Positions 1 through 5,985 are shown, counted from the first letter of the stretch. The stretch: DNA of 9,383 nt from Candidatus Nanohalarchaeota archaeon (GCA_030635525.1 DAOVYR010000023.1:1-9383); one strand, 5' to 3'. Notes: a model not told the origin generated them from the letters alone. Numbers and translations are program-made.

Positions 1-5
1 GCCAT
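1..5 (-). CDS. Start of a leftward gene cut by the window edge
   Basis: Read on the minus strand, the sequence is GAGGTG (16-11), five T residues, then ATGGC at 5-1. That is a good archaeal Shine-Dalgarno site followed by an ATG with 8 bases after the GAG core, close to the 9-11 bases seen at the other starts here. Only one codon and two bases are visible, so nothing can be said of the product. The alternative upstream ATG after AAAGGAGA (around 35) reads ATG AGT TAA and stops at once. The gene would lie downstream of the S-layer gene in the same direction, but the S-layer terminator and about 270 bases separate them, so it probably has its own promoter. Confidence 0.4.
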
Positions 6-53
6 AAAAACACCTCAAAAAAATTTTAACTCATTCTCCTTTCATTGATTATC

Positions 54-135
54 AAAAATCATAGGATATTGGTGGAAATTGGATAATCCTAAGCTTTTTT
101 ATTGTTCGGGTCATACTTCATATACAATCAAAAAC
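54..135 (+). repeat. Repeated dyad plus AAGCTTTTTTAT element, copy A
   Basis: AAAAATCAT at 54 is followed by a dyad (GGAT-A-ATCC, 81-89), then AAGCTTTTTTAT (91-102) and, 25 bases on, CTTCATATACAAT (116-128). The same order and spacing occur in copy C (3839-3921), and copy B (3764-3812) shares all but the last block. Read rightward, AAGC could be a BRE, TTTTTTAT a TATA-like box and CTTCATATAC the start region. Read as a dyad plus T-run it could be a terminator. Read leftward, TTGTATATGAAG could be a TATA box for the gene starting at position 5. The orientation of function is undecided. Confidence 0.55.
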
Positions 136-200
136 CATGACATACTTTATATTCAATTATTCAATCAAAAAAGCAATACTAATGATTGGTCATGGACTTT
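116..200 (+). ncRNA. Possible small hairpin RNA after element copy A
   Basis: CCATGAC (135-141) pairs with GTCATGG (189-195), and CAATCA (162-167) pairs with TGATTG (183-188). Together they make a 13-pair stem with a 20-base bulge on the 5' side, followed by ACTTTTAAATACTTT. It begins just after the CTTCATATAC block of copy A, the same position at which the stronger RNA candidate begins after copy C. No gene lies here. Transcription is not shown, and such a stem can occur by chance in AT-rich DNA. Confidence 0.2.
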
Positions 201-251
201 TAAATACTTTGCCAAAAATACAGAAACAAGAAACCATTCACATCAGGACAA

Positions 252-310
252 TCATCCAAAAAAAGAAAAAGAAAAATCTGTGAAACACTCAAAAAAAGTG
301 TCTCACAGAT
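252..310 (-). terminator. Terminator of the S-layer gene
   Basis: Positions 276-289 and 297-310 form a 14-position stem with one mismatch and a 7-base loop, 17 bases beyond the S-layer stop codon. On the minus strand the stem is followed by an almost unbroken T tract (275 down to 258, broken by two C). This is a textbook hairpin plus T-run, and archaeal termination also relies on such T tracts. Rightward reading gives no T-run, so it acts leftward. Confidence 0.75.
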
Positions 311-326
311 CCATTCAATTCATAAT

Positions 327-2783
327 TTACTCATCTTCCTCAGCAGGTGCTTCTTCTTCAGCAGGGTATGTAAAGGCCTCGCATGAAGTACCTAGACAAC
401 TTACTGCGGCTCCGGACACATCTTCTGTTGCAAGCTTCAATGATGCTGCCTGTGTATCAGCAGCTTCCCATCCAGCCACAACAATAGCTGTCTTGCCTGT
501 AGCAAACGCATCCTCAACAGCCTGTAGGATGTACTTACCCTGTAGGTCAGACATCCAGTAAGCCATATTAGGTGTCTTTCCTGCTGTAGCAAGTTCCTCT
601 ACAAGTTTGTTCGCAGCAGGTCCGCCCACAAGGATAAGGTTCTTAGCTTCCTTGTCTGCAGCTGTTGTTACACTGTCCAGTTTTGCAATACCGTTTCCAA
701 GCGAAGGTGCTTCAACACTGACTGTCTGTGAGACTGTGGTACCTGTTAATGACATCGTCGGTGGAGATACGCCAGCTTTCATTACATATACATCATATGT
801 AACCTGGTCATCAGGCATATAGAGTCTGACATCATCCGCATCTGTATCATCCACAAGAAGTGAACCGTATACAGACATTGCATTGTATGTTTTGGAGTCT
901 TCAACAGTCACAGCTGAAGCAAGACCACCATTGTTTGCTGCCCCGGTCGCATTCAGCAAGTTTACTTCTTCAATCTCAGTCTTAGAGGTCGACAGTGCTG
1001 TACTCACATTCATCACAGCAAGATCTGTATCAGTCTGATCGTCATACTCGTAAATCAGTACATACGGATCAGAGCCAACTGTGAACTTGTGGCCAAAGCG
1101 CGTATACATCACAACATCTGCACCAGTACTACCCACCGCAGGATCTGCATCAAGGATATCGAATTTCTTGGTCGAATCTGACGCATTCTCTATTGTATAA
1201 GACTGTGCACCGACCTGGAAAGTACCATCTCCAGACCCGTCATAAACAATAGGTATCTCCTCCAATGTTGCGGCATTCTTTATTGTAATCTCATTGTCCG
1301 TGGTATCAATCGCCGTGTACTTCATCACATATGAGTTCTCTCCATCAGACAGGAAGAAGTGATCGTTCTTCGTGATGTCCTTTGGGTTCTGATCTACATG
1401 TAGTGTTGTTGCATCTGTGCTCCCGCCAAGTACCCAGTCACTTGCTGCTTTGAGTGTCGCAAGATCAATGTCATACTCATCACCTTCATTATTCGTGAAT
1501 CCAAGCTTCAGTTTTGTCGAAGATGACTTATAGGCACGTACAAGATCCCTACCGTCATTGTCTGCTTCAGAATATCCGGAAAATACATACTCTACCGCAC
1601 CAAAGACAGGGTCTGTCAAAGTCTCACCAATATCAGCAACCATCCGGTCATCAGGTGTATAGGTTATTGTAATAGATGTAATCTTCGCATTAGTTGTATT
1701 GGTAAAGACAACCTCAGCACCATCTATCGCATCATCACCTTTCTTTATAGTACCGGTAGCGTTATCGAGGGTAAGCTTTGCAGAGCCGATGAATATCGTT
1801 GCAGATGCTCCTTCTGTTGCAGCTCCTCCGGCAACACTAGGCATTTTTGTCTCACTCAGTTTCTTGATTGTTATCTGGGAGTTTGTTACCGGGTCCACAG
1901 TGATTGCTGAGTTCGCAGCTTTCTCGTACTGCACACCATCAAGCAAAAACACACCCTTGAGCGTCGTTGCCGATGATCCGGTCCACGAAGTCATCTTGAT
2001 TGTATGTGTCTCTCCATCCAGCTCGAAACTTACAGCATCGCCGCCGGCAACAAGGGTCTTCTCTTCACCACCGCCATACAGAACAAGTTTCTGGTGATCA
2101 ATATCTGCCTGTACTCCTATAGTAAAGGTCTTTCCCATGATGTTTACATCCTCTCCTGTCAGCCCGGGTCCTGCATTAGTGGTGGCATCAGGATCTCTCG
2201 TATCAAGACCGGATGCAGCTATCAACTTATATGTATAAAGGGCTTTTGAGCTTGGCTGCTTAAGAACAACTCTTGGTGATTCAACTTTGTCGCCTTCGCT
2301 GTCATCCTCTGTAAAGTAAGTCTTTGCATCACTTGACAGGGTCAGTAGCTGTGTATATGATGTGGTCGTACCGTCTGTATAAGTAACTGTCTCTTTCTGG
2401 AGAAGGTCAAGATCCTTTGAGGAAAGTGAAGCTTTCACTTTCGAAAAGTCAGAATACTGCGAAGCTCCAGCAGATCTCAAACTCTTCGTCTTTGTCTCAA
2501 TTTTCACACCACCTTCAACCTGTGATGTTCCGCTGTCCGCGCAACTTACACTGCACGTAGCACTCTCAATACCGGACTGTGCTAATTTTCCACCGATATT
2601 AATACCGCCAACAACGTCAGCAGTAATTGCGCTGGCACCAACTACAATAATAGTGTCAGATGGTCCCATGTTCTGAAAGTCACTCAGATCCGCAGCAGCC
2701 AGTGCTGGTCCCATAAGTGTTGCTCCTGTCAGGAACAGACCGAGAGCCCCGGAGGCAACTTTCTTTATTTTTTGCATTTGCAT
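327..2783 (-). CDS. S-layer protein, methanococcal (MJ0822) type
   Basis: An 818-residue exported surface protein that should form the paracrystalline cell coat. Residues 1-30 are a signal peptide (basic start, hydrophobic stretch ending ALAA). Residues 43-70 (DTIIVVGASAI...VVGGINIGGKLA) match the N-terminal S-layer module, and 715-790 (NLILVGGPAANKLVEEL, then TAIVVAGWEAAD) match its C-terminal partner. In this family the two halves flank a long Thr/Ser/Asp-rich beta-sandwich region, here about 100-700. Only four cysteines exist, two at each end (77, 81, 796, 801). It ends in an acidic EEEAPAEEDE tail, with no membrane anchor or sortase motif. It is longer than the roughly 550-residue Methanocaldococcus form. 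The start is ATG at 2783 with GAGGTG at 2797-2792; the ATG two codons on is a weaker alternative. Codon use is mixed, unlike its strand-biased neighbours, which fits high expression. Family assignment is from remembered motifs, not a search. Confidence 0.85.
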   Translation of the reverse strand: MQMQKIKKVASGALGLFLTGATLMGPALAAADLSDFQNMGPSDTIIVVGASAITADVVGGINIGGKLAQSGIESATCSVSCADSGTSQVEGGVKIETKTKSLRSAGASQYSDFSKVKASLSSKDLDLLQKETVTYTDGTTTSYTQLLTLSSDAKTYFTEDDSEGDKVESPRVVLKQPSSKALYTYKLIAASGLDTRDPDATTNAGPGLTGEDVNIMGKTFTIGVQADIDHQKLVLYGGGEEKTLVAGGDAVSFELDGETHTIKMTSWTGSSATTLKGVFLLDGVQYEKAANSAITVDPVTNSQITIKKLSETKMPSVAGGAATEGASATIFIGSAKLTLDNATGTIKKGDDAIDGAEVVFTNTTNAKITSITITYTPDDRMVADIGETLTDPVFGAVEYVFSGYSEADNDGRDLVRAYKSSSTKLKLGFTNNEGDEYDIDLATLKAASDWVLGGSTDATTLHVDQNPKDITKNDHFFLSDGENSYVMKYTAIDTTDNEITIKNAATLEEIPIVYDGSGDGTFQVGAQSYTIENASDSTKKFDILDADPAVGSTGADVVMYTRFGHKFTVGSDPYVLIYEYDDQTDTDLAVMNVSTALSTSKTEIEEVNLLNATGAANNGGLASAVTVEDSKTYNAMSVYGSLLVDDTDADDVRLYMPDDQVTYDVYVMKAGVSPPTMSLTGTTVSQTVSVEAPSLGNGIAKLDSVTTAADKEAKNLILVGGPAANKLVEELATAGKTPNMAYWMSDLQGKYILQAVEDAFATGKTAIVVAGWEAADTQAASLKLATEDVSGAAVSCLGTSCEAFTYPAEEEAPAEEDE

Positions 2784-2827
2784 ATTTCATGCACCTCTTT
2801 TATTTTTTTCATTTTTTTGCTGAAAAA

Positions 2828-2958
2828 ACAATATAAGGAAAATCCCATTAATCCTTCCCTATATTATTTCATCTCCCGTCCAAAAGACAAAAGACAATAT
2901 TGGATATACTGTCCTCATCCATCGAACATAACCACATATTGTGCCTCCATATATAAGT
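2828..2958 (-). promoter_or_regulatory. S-layer promoter region, two candidate TATA boxes
   Basis: On the minus strand, CTTATATAT (2957-2949) is the best TATA box and would give a leader of about 145 bases. CCTTATATTG (2838-2829) is nearer and would give a leader of about 25 bases. Long leaders are common for abundant archaeal S-layer transcripts, but the sequence does not decide. The 2950-2957 box is partly symmetric and could also be read rightward. Nothing else gene-like was found in 2784-3150. Confidence 0.4.
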
Positions 2959-3152
2959 ACTTGACTCGTAACAGTTTCACAGCAGAAAATACCCCAAAAT
3001 CAACTCGCTTAATTTTAAAAATAAAGCAAAAATTAAAAAGCGAATTGTTCCAACTAAGAAAATAACCCTTTATTTCAAAAAACAAGCAAAAAAACAACAT
3101 ATCTCAGAATACACCAAAAAACCACAAAAATACCTGCAACAGAAACAAACAA

Positions 3153-3160
3153 ATATAAAC
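3153..3160 (+). promoter_or_regulatory. Candidate TATA box for the 141-residue protein gene
   Basis: ATATAAAC in an A-rich setting, reading rightward. Transcription would start near 3180-3186, leaving a leader of about 155 bases that contains all the hairpins at 3223-3316. AAAAAATCATGGAA directly after it (3164-3177) resembles AAAAAATCGTGGAA at 3764 and the related blocks at 54 and 3839. Confidence 0.4.
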
Positions 3161-3222
3161 TTAAAAAATCATGGAATAGTATCACACACTTGAACACAAC
3201 CACAACAAACAACACATGTGTG

Positions 3223-3332
3223 CGCTTGAACGAAGCGAACAAGTGACCTAAACCGTAGGTTTATGGTCGCTCTGATAGTCAACCTTTCTGAAGGTTGTCG
3301 CCAGCCTTTCAGAAGGTTTTTATAGGAGGTCA
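3223..3332 (+). promoter_or_regulatory. Hairpin-rich leader with possible anti-Shine-Dalgarno
   Basis: Four consecutive hairpins precede the gene at 3338. H1 is CGCTT/AAGCG (3223-3237). H2 is AGTGACC-TAAACC / GGTTTA-t-GGTCGCT with a GTA loop (3242-3271, 13 pairs). H3 is CAACCTT/AAGGTTG with loop TCTG (3280-3297). H4 is CCTT/AAGG with loop TCAG, followed by five T (3305-3321). H3 and H4 are near copies, and TTCTGAA in one is complementary to TTCAGAA in the other, so they can pair with each other instead. TGACCT (3244-3249, in the 5' arm of H2) is complementary to AGGTCA (3327-3332), which contains part of the ribosome site AGGAGGT (3324-3330). This layout suggests a switchable leader, an inference from base pairing only. 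It matches no riboswitch class I recognise. Confidence 0.45.
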
Positions 3333-3337
3333 TTACA

Positions 3338-3763
3338 ATGCCAATAATCGGATTAAACTACAAAAAAATAAGCGCAGAAAGAAAAAGCGCAGCAAAACCC
3401 AACATGAAAATAAACACAGGACCTGAAATAACCAGCATAAACAAATCCAAGCTCCAGGGACTTGACAATGAGATAGACGTTCTCACAGTAGGCTTCAAAT
3501 TCAAAAGCGACATCGAACCCCAAGTCGCCGCAATCGAAATAGAAGGCTCAATGGTCTACAAAACAGACAAAGCAGATGAAATTCTGAAATCATGGGACAA
3601 AAACAAGAAATTACCACCATACGCACAAATTGAACTGATCAACCACATATTCAAAAAAACAGGCATATTAGGACTCCAGATCTCAGACATAATGCAGTTG
3701 CCCCCGGTAATAAGCATGCCAAAACTAGAGGCAGCAGAACCTGCAAAAAAGAAAAAGAAATAA
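3338..3763 (+). CDS. Small conserved archaeal protein, possibly SecB-like
   Basis: A 141-residue soluble protein with no signal peptide or membrane segment. It begins MPIIGLNYKKI. Residues 45-75 form alternating strands (IDVLTVGFKF, then AAIEIEGSMVY), followed by a helical region (77-115, EILKSWDKNKKLPPYAQIELINHIF) and a hydrophobic segment with two prolines (LPPVISMPKL, 121-130). It ends in a lysine run (AKKKKKK). The order of beta sheet, amphipathic helix and late proline segment recalls the SecB-like fold and short DPANN proteins I remember with this pattern, so a role in handling exported or nascent proteins is possible but unproven. The start is secure: AGGAGGT at 3324-3330 with ATG 7 bases on. 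It stands alone, preceded by a structured leader and followed by the repeat element at 3764. It uses A/C-ending codons. Confidence 0.8.
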   Translation: MPIIGLNYKKISAERKSAAKPNMKINTGPEITSINKSKLQGLDNEIDVLTVGFKFKSDIEPQVAAIEIEGSMVYKTDKADEILKSWDKNKKLPPYAQIELINHIFKKTGILGLQISDIMQLPPVISMPKLEAAEPAKKKKK

Positions 3764-3812
3764 AAAAATCGTGGAACATCTGAGAAATTGGAATATTCCA
3801 AGCTTTTTAATT
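3764..3812 (+). repeat. Repeated dyad plus AAGCTTTTTAAT element, copy B
   Basis: It starts directly after the TAA stop of the 141-residue gene: AAAAAATCGTGGAA, then the perfect 14-base palindrome TTGGAATATTCCAA (3788-3801), running into GCTTTTTAATT. Its place 25 bases after a stop codon makes a terminator role plausible. The dyad over an AAGC/TTTTTAAT box would equally fit an operator overlapping a promoter. Unlike copies A and C it lacks the CTTCATATAC block. A second possible stem, TTGCAT/ATGCAA (3811-3836), follows. Confidence 0.5.
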
Positions 3813-3838
3813 GCATGATACAATTATGTGATGCAATG

Positions 3839-3921
3839 AAAAATCGTGAAAATTTTGGGTGAATCGAGCAATCTTCAAGCTTTTTTATCGTAGGATTAAA
3901 CTTCATATACAATAAAAAATC
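3839..3921 (+). repeat. Repeated element copy C, likely promoter of the RNA
   Basis: AAAAATCGTG (3839) precedes a weak dyad TGAA/TTCA (3860-3876), AAGCTTTTTTAT (3877-3888) and, 24 bases after its first base, CTTCATATACAAT (3901-3913). The spacing between the T-rich box and the CTTCATATAC block is what is expected between an archaeal TATA box and the transcription start. The stem of the RNA candidate begins at 3921, so this copy is best read as a rightward promoter, with BRE-like AAGC and TATA-like TTTTTTAT. Confidence 0.5.
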
Positions 3922-4112
3922 GCCTGAAATTCGCTATACTCATAGAGATGTATGTGACAAAGCCACCCATACGATAACATGTGGCTTTGGCTACATCCCA
4001 ATCGGAGCAAGCTCCAGGGTATTACGCGAATTTCTAAGCCGGCGATTTTTAGTCTTCCCAAGTGAATTATATGCGTAGCAAACTGCAGGGTATTAGACTC
4101 ACTTGGGAATAA
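3917..4112 (+). ncRNA. Unclassified structured RNA, two related stem modules
   Basis: Module 1: GAAATTCGC (3926-3934) pairs perfectly with GCGAATTTC (4026-4034), and CGCC (3921-3924) with GGCG (4041-4044). Inside lie GATGTA/TACATC (3947-3952, 3992-3997), AAAGCCAC/GTGGCTTT (3959-3966, 3981-3988) and GGAG/CTCC (4004-4007, 4012-4015). Module 2: TTCCCAAGTGA (4055-4065) pairs perfectly with TCACTTGGGAA (4099-4109) around GTAG/CTGC (4075-4078, 4083-4086). In both, the small inner hairpin is followed at once by AGGGTATTA (4016-4024 and 4087-4095) and then by the closing stem, so the modules look related. ATTTTTA follows module 1. No long ORF crosses both modules convincingly. It does not show rRNA, tRNA, RNase P or SRP RNA signatures known to me. 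Strand is chosen from the promoter-like copy C; the reverse strand, downstream of the leftward regulator gene, is possible. Confidence 0.55.
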
Positions 4113-4149
4113 GGCGCATACACAGCACAGGCAACTCAAAACAAAAAAA

Positions 4150-5133
4150 TCAACCGGAATCATCCTGTTTCCTGTCGCGCTTGACATCAGCATTCAAAAT
4201 GACACGATTAGTCCTGCCGACCCTCACCCTTGAAAGGATTCCCCTCTCCTCAAGTTCAAGCATAATCCTGGAAACCTTTGCCTTCGAAAAATCAGTAGCG
4301 CGAACAATATCCCTCTGCTTGCACTTCTCCCCCTTCTCAAGAACAAAATCAACAACCTTGCGCTCATCATCCTTAAGCACAGAAAACACTCTCTTCACAC
4401 CGCCGCCATCCTTCTTCCTGACCCTCAAATAATACAGGACAGCAAAAAGAGCAGCAATCAACAACCCAACAACAGCCAGAAAGCCATAATCCCTCTCATC
4501 AGGAGCAGGCTCAACCGGATCCACAGGCTCAGGCGGCTTGCCAACAAACTCAAAATGAGATTCAAAAGTATATGTCTTCCCAAGCTCCGGCCCCAAAACA
4601 TTCCACTCAAGCGAAACCTTTCTGCCCATCTCAGTACCTATCTGTGCACCCGGGGGAAAATACGGATCAAAATTATCCGCAGAAAGAAGCGCAGCCCCCT
4701 CAGGCAAAAGAACCTTGAGATCATAACTCATAGTAGGATCCTTGATACTATAGCTATACGAAAACAAATCAGTACCACCGCTCATCCTCACAAGGTCATA
4801 CGCATCAAAACTAAACCCCACAGTATAATTCTCCCTCATCTTACTATTCGGGACACACGAAATCTGCGACCCGTAAGTCTCCTTCTCAACAATGCACTCA
4901 AGCTCACCCAAAACATCACTCGCCTCCGCATTATCAATACGCGCAAAAACAAGATAATTGACACGCTCAGTATTTAACTCAAGAAAAGTGACCTCAACCT
5001 CAAAATGAACAACACCTTCATCATCAATATCAGCACTAACATGATGCTCGGAAACCTGCGATGCAAAGCCCACACTAAAAAACAGCAAAAAAGCAAAAAT
5101 ACAGGAAAAAACGAACATCTGCCTGAACAGCAT
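4150..5133 (-). CDS. Membrane-anchored winged-helix regulator (COG2512-like)
   Basis: A 327-residue one-component sensor-regulator. It has a signal peptide or first hydrophobic segment at about 3-26, then an exported domain of about 190 residues rich in beta strands (S...HHVSADIDDEGVVHFEVEVTF) with two cysteines that could bond. A Pro/Glu linker (KPPEPVDPVEPAP) leads to a membrane segment (YGFLAVVGLLIAALFAVLYYL) and a basic stop-transfer. A cytoplasmic MarR/IclR-like winged helix covers about the last 75 residues: helix DERKVVDFVLEKGE, recognition region FSKAKVSRIMLELEERGIL, wing VRVGRTNRVIL. Archaeal proteins of this plan are annotated as membrane-associated transcription regulators. It follows the 5140 gene with no gap, so both are one transcript. 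ATG at 5133 is preferred over TTG at 5139 because the GGAG core (5148-5145) lies 11 bases from the ATG but only 5 from the TTG. Codons end mostly in G or T. The target genes and signal are unknown; the nearby surface genes are candidates by position only. Confidence 0.8.
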   Translation of the reverse strand: MLFRQMFVFSCIFAFLLFFSVGFASQVSEHHVSADIDDEGVVHFEVEVTFLELNTERVNYLVFARIDNAEASDVLGELECIVEKETYGSQISCVPNSKMRENYTVGFSFDAYDLVRMSGGTDLFSYSYSIKDPTMSYDLKVLLPEGAALLSADNFDPYFPPGAQIGTEMGRKVSLEWNVLGPELGKTYTFESHFEFVGKPPEPVDPVEPAPDERDYGFLAVVGLLIAALFAVLYYLRVRKKDGGGVKRVFSVLKDDERKVVDFVLEKGEKCKQRDIVRATDFSKAKVSRIMLELEERGILSRVRVGRTNRVILNADVKRDRKQDDSG

Positions 5134-5139
5134 ACCCAA

Positions 5140-5586
5140 TCAGTCTCCCTTGATCATCATCCCGCCAACACCGGCCCGTGCAAACTTATGCATCATATCA
5201 GAAAGCGACACTAAAGAATTCTGCGCATCCCTCATAGAAAGCACAATCTTCTCAGGAGCCAACACCTCAACAGCAGTAGGCGCATAATTAATCACAACAT
5301 TAACAAGCGCCTCAAACTCCTTTGCCATAAGCGTAACCTCGCAAACCTGCGTAAACAGCGCCTTCACACCTCTCTTCTTAAGCCCCTCCGGCACCTCAAT
5401 ATCATCAACATCCGTAAACGACTCATGGGTAACCTCAACAGACGGCTCAGAAGCCATATCCTTTATATGCTTCTTAAGCGCAGACATGCACACAGACTTA
5501 TCTGCCGCCTGCACCTCAAAAATCATCCACGTCTTGATCCATCCCTTCTCAAGAAGATCATCCATCCTCAAATCATCATCATTCAT
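5140..5586 (-). CDS. Conserved archaeal protein of unknown function
   Basis: A 148-residue cytoplasmic protein with no signal peptide. It starts with an acidic segment (MNDDDLRMDDLLEKGW), then a strand-helix-strand pattern: IKTWMIFEVQAADKSVCMSALKKHIKDM, VEVTHESFTD, a VPEGLKKRGVKALFTQVCEVTLMAK segment, and EALVNVVINYAPTAVEVLAPEKI. It closes with a helix (DAQNSLVSLSDMMHKFARAG). The pattern hints at two ferredoxin-like half-domains, but I name no function. I recall similar proteins of this length in DPANN genomes. The start is ATG at 5586: GGAGGT (5600-5595) lies 8 bases from it but only 2 from the in-frame TTG at 5592. The TGA stop touches the next gene, so it is first in an operon with the membrane regulator and may work with it. 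Codons end almost only in G or T (27 of codons 2-31). Confidence 0.8.
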   Translation of the reverse strand: MNDDDLRMDDLLEKGWIKTWMIFEVQAADKSVCMSALKKHIKDMASEPSVEVTHESFTDVDDIEVPEGLKKRGVKALFTQVCEVTLMAKEFEALVNVVINYAPTAVEVLAPEKIVLSMRDAQNSLVSLSDMMHKFARAGVGGMMIKGD

Positions 5587-5626
5587 ATGCAATTACCTCC
5601 ATAAAAAACAATAAACACCCCAGTAA

Positions 5627-5690
5627 TATTTAAATAACTATCCCACAAGCGCAAAGATAATAAACATTATAGCCGCTGCTATTTATATAC
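5627..5690 (-). promoter_or_regulatory. Promoter of the leftward two-gene operon
   Basis: On the minus strand there are two TATA-like boxes. TATTTAAATATT (5636-5625) would give a leader of about 20 bases, and GTATATAAAT (5690-5681) a leader of about 70 bases. The nearer one has the usual distance to the ribosome site at 5600. The farther one matches the archaeal consensus better. Both could be used. Confidence 0.45.
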
Positions 5691-5699
5691 TTTACACAA

Positions 5700-5886
5700 A
5701 CCCAAAAAAACAACAATACTATCGTTCCATTGACCCCAAAACAAAAATTAAAAGTTCATACAACGCGCAAAAGCAAAAACAAACAAAAATAAACCCCTAA
5801 AACAAAAAAGAAAAAGAAAAAATAGACCTGTAAGTGTCTCAAAAAATACTCGGCCCAAAAAAATTACAACAAAAAAAACAGCATAA
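5700..5886. other. A/C-rich intergenic stretch without a gene
   Basis: Long runs of A with C and few G or T on the plus strand. The reverse strand translates into a phenylalanine/leucine/valine-rich string at 5748-5945 that looks like a membrane protein, but this follows directly from the base composition and no ribosome site supports it. I see no stem-loop of note and no repeat other than low-complexity A tracts. Confidence 0.6.
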
Positions 5887-5976
5887 CAAACCAACAAGAG
5901 GGTGAATAGGAACCTGAGAAAGACCAGAACAAAAAATCTACACATCTCACCACACGCATTTCGTCACTACCGATAA
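5887..5976 (+). pseudogene. Possible remnant of a tyrosine recombinase C-terminus
   Basis: A short open stretch of 29 codons, from just after a TAA (5884-5886) to a TAA (5974-5976). It contains VNRNLRK, then HISPHAFRHYR. The segment I-S-P-H-x-F-R-H is the H-x-x-R-H active-site box of phage and Xer-type integrases, and the basic helix before it (VNRxLRK) is also what precedes that box in archaeal integrases. The rest of the enzyme, including the first Arg box and the catalytic Tyr, is missing, so if real this is a leftover. GTG at 5902 after GAGG could start a 24-residue peptide. The match is short, and chance cannot be excluded. Confidence 0.3.
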
Positions 5977-5977
5977 G

Positions 5978-5985
5978 TTTATAAA
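5978..5985 (+). promoter_or_regulatory. TATA box of the 809-residue surface protein gene
   Basis: TTTATAAA, preceded by GATAAG, is a near-consensus archaeal TATA box. Start of transcription 24-27 bases on falls near 6006-6009, only a few bases before the ribosome site GAGGTGAT at 6010-6017, so the messenger has almost no leader. Confidence 0.65.

Noticed and set aside
79..561. Rightward 160-codon frame at the left end
   Set aside because: It runs through the S-layer terminator and antisense to the S-layer 3' coding region. Its start has no ribosome site.
2765..2812. Upstream 15-codon reading frame overlapping the S-layer start (leftward)
   Set aside because: ATG at 2812 has no ribosome site before it, and its sequence is mostly lysine from an A tract. 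It could only matter as a uORF if transcription starts upstream of it, which is not known.
3223..3316. tRNA or C/D box RNA in the leader before 3338
   Set aside because: Two CTGA sequences occur (3272, 3288), but there is no RTGATGA box and no GTTCRANTC arm, and the hairpins do not form a cloverleaf.
3917..4112. 5S rRNA, RNase P RNA, SRP RNA or H/ACA guide RNA
   Set aside because: I could not find the conserved core sequences of the first three, and the stems lack a clear kink-turn with ACA box for the last. A covariance scan could still overturn this.
3903..4193. Leftward 96-codon frame over the RNA candidate
   Set aside because: It overlaps the regulator's 3' end and both RNA modules. There is no ribosome site or family resemblance, and the perfect stems explain the sequence better than a protein does.
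4103..4432. Rightward 109-codon frame across the regulator's 3' end
   Set aside because: It is a shadow of the winged-helix coding strand, with no ribosome site and no recognisable domain.
5748..5945. Leftward 65-residue, very hydrophobic reading frame
   Set aside because: It is the complement of an A/C-rich intergenic stretch, so Phe, Leu and Val codons arise from composition. It has no ribosome site, and it overlaps the opposite-strand integrase-like fragment.
5628..5945. CRISPR array in the A/C-rich gap
   Set aside because: There are only low-complexity A tracts with no regularly spaced identical repeats.
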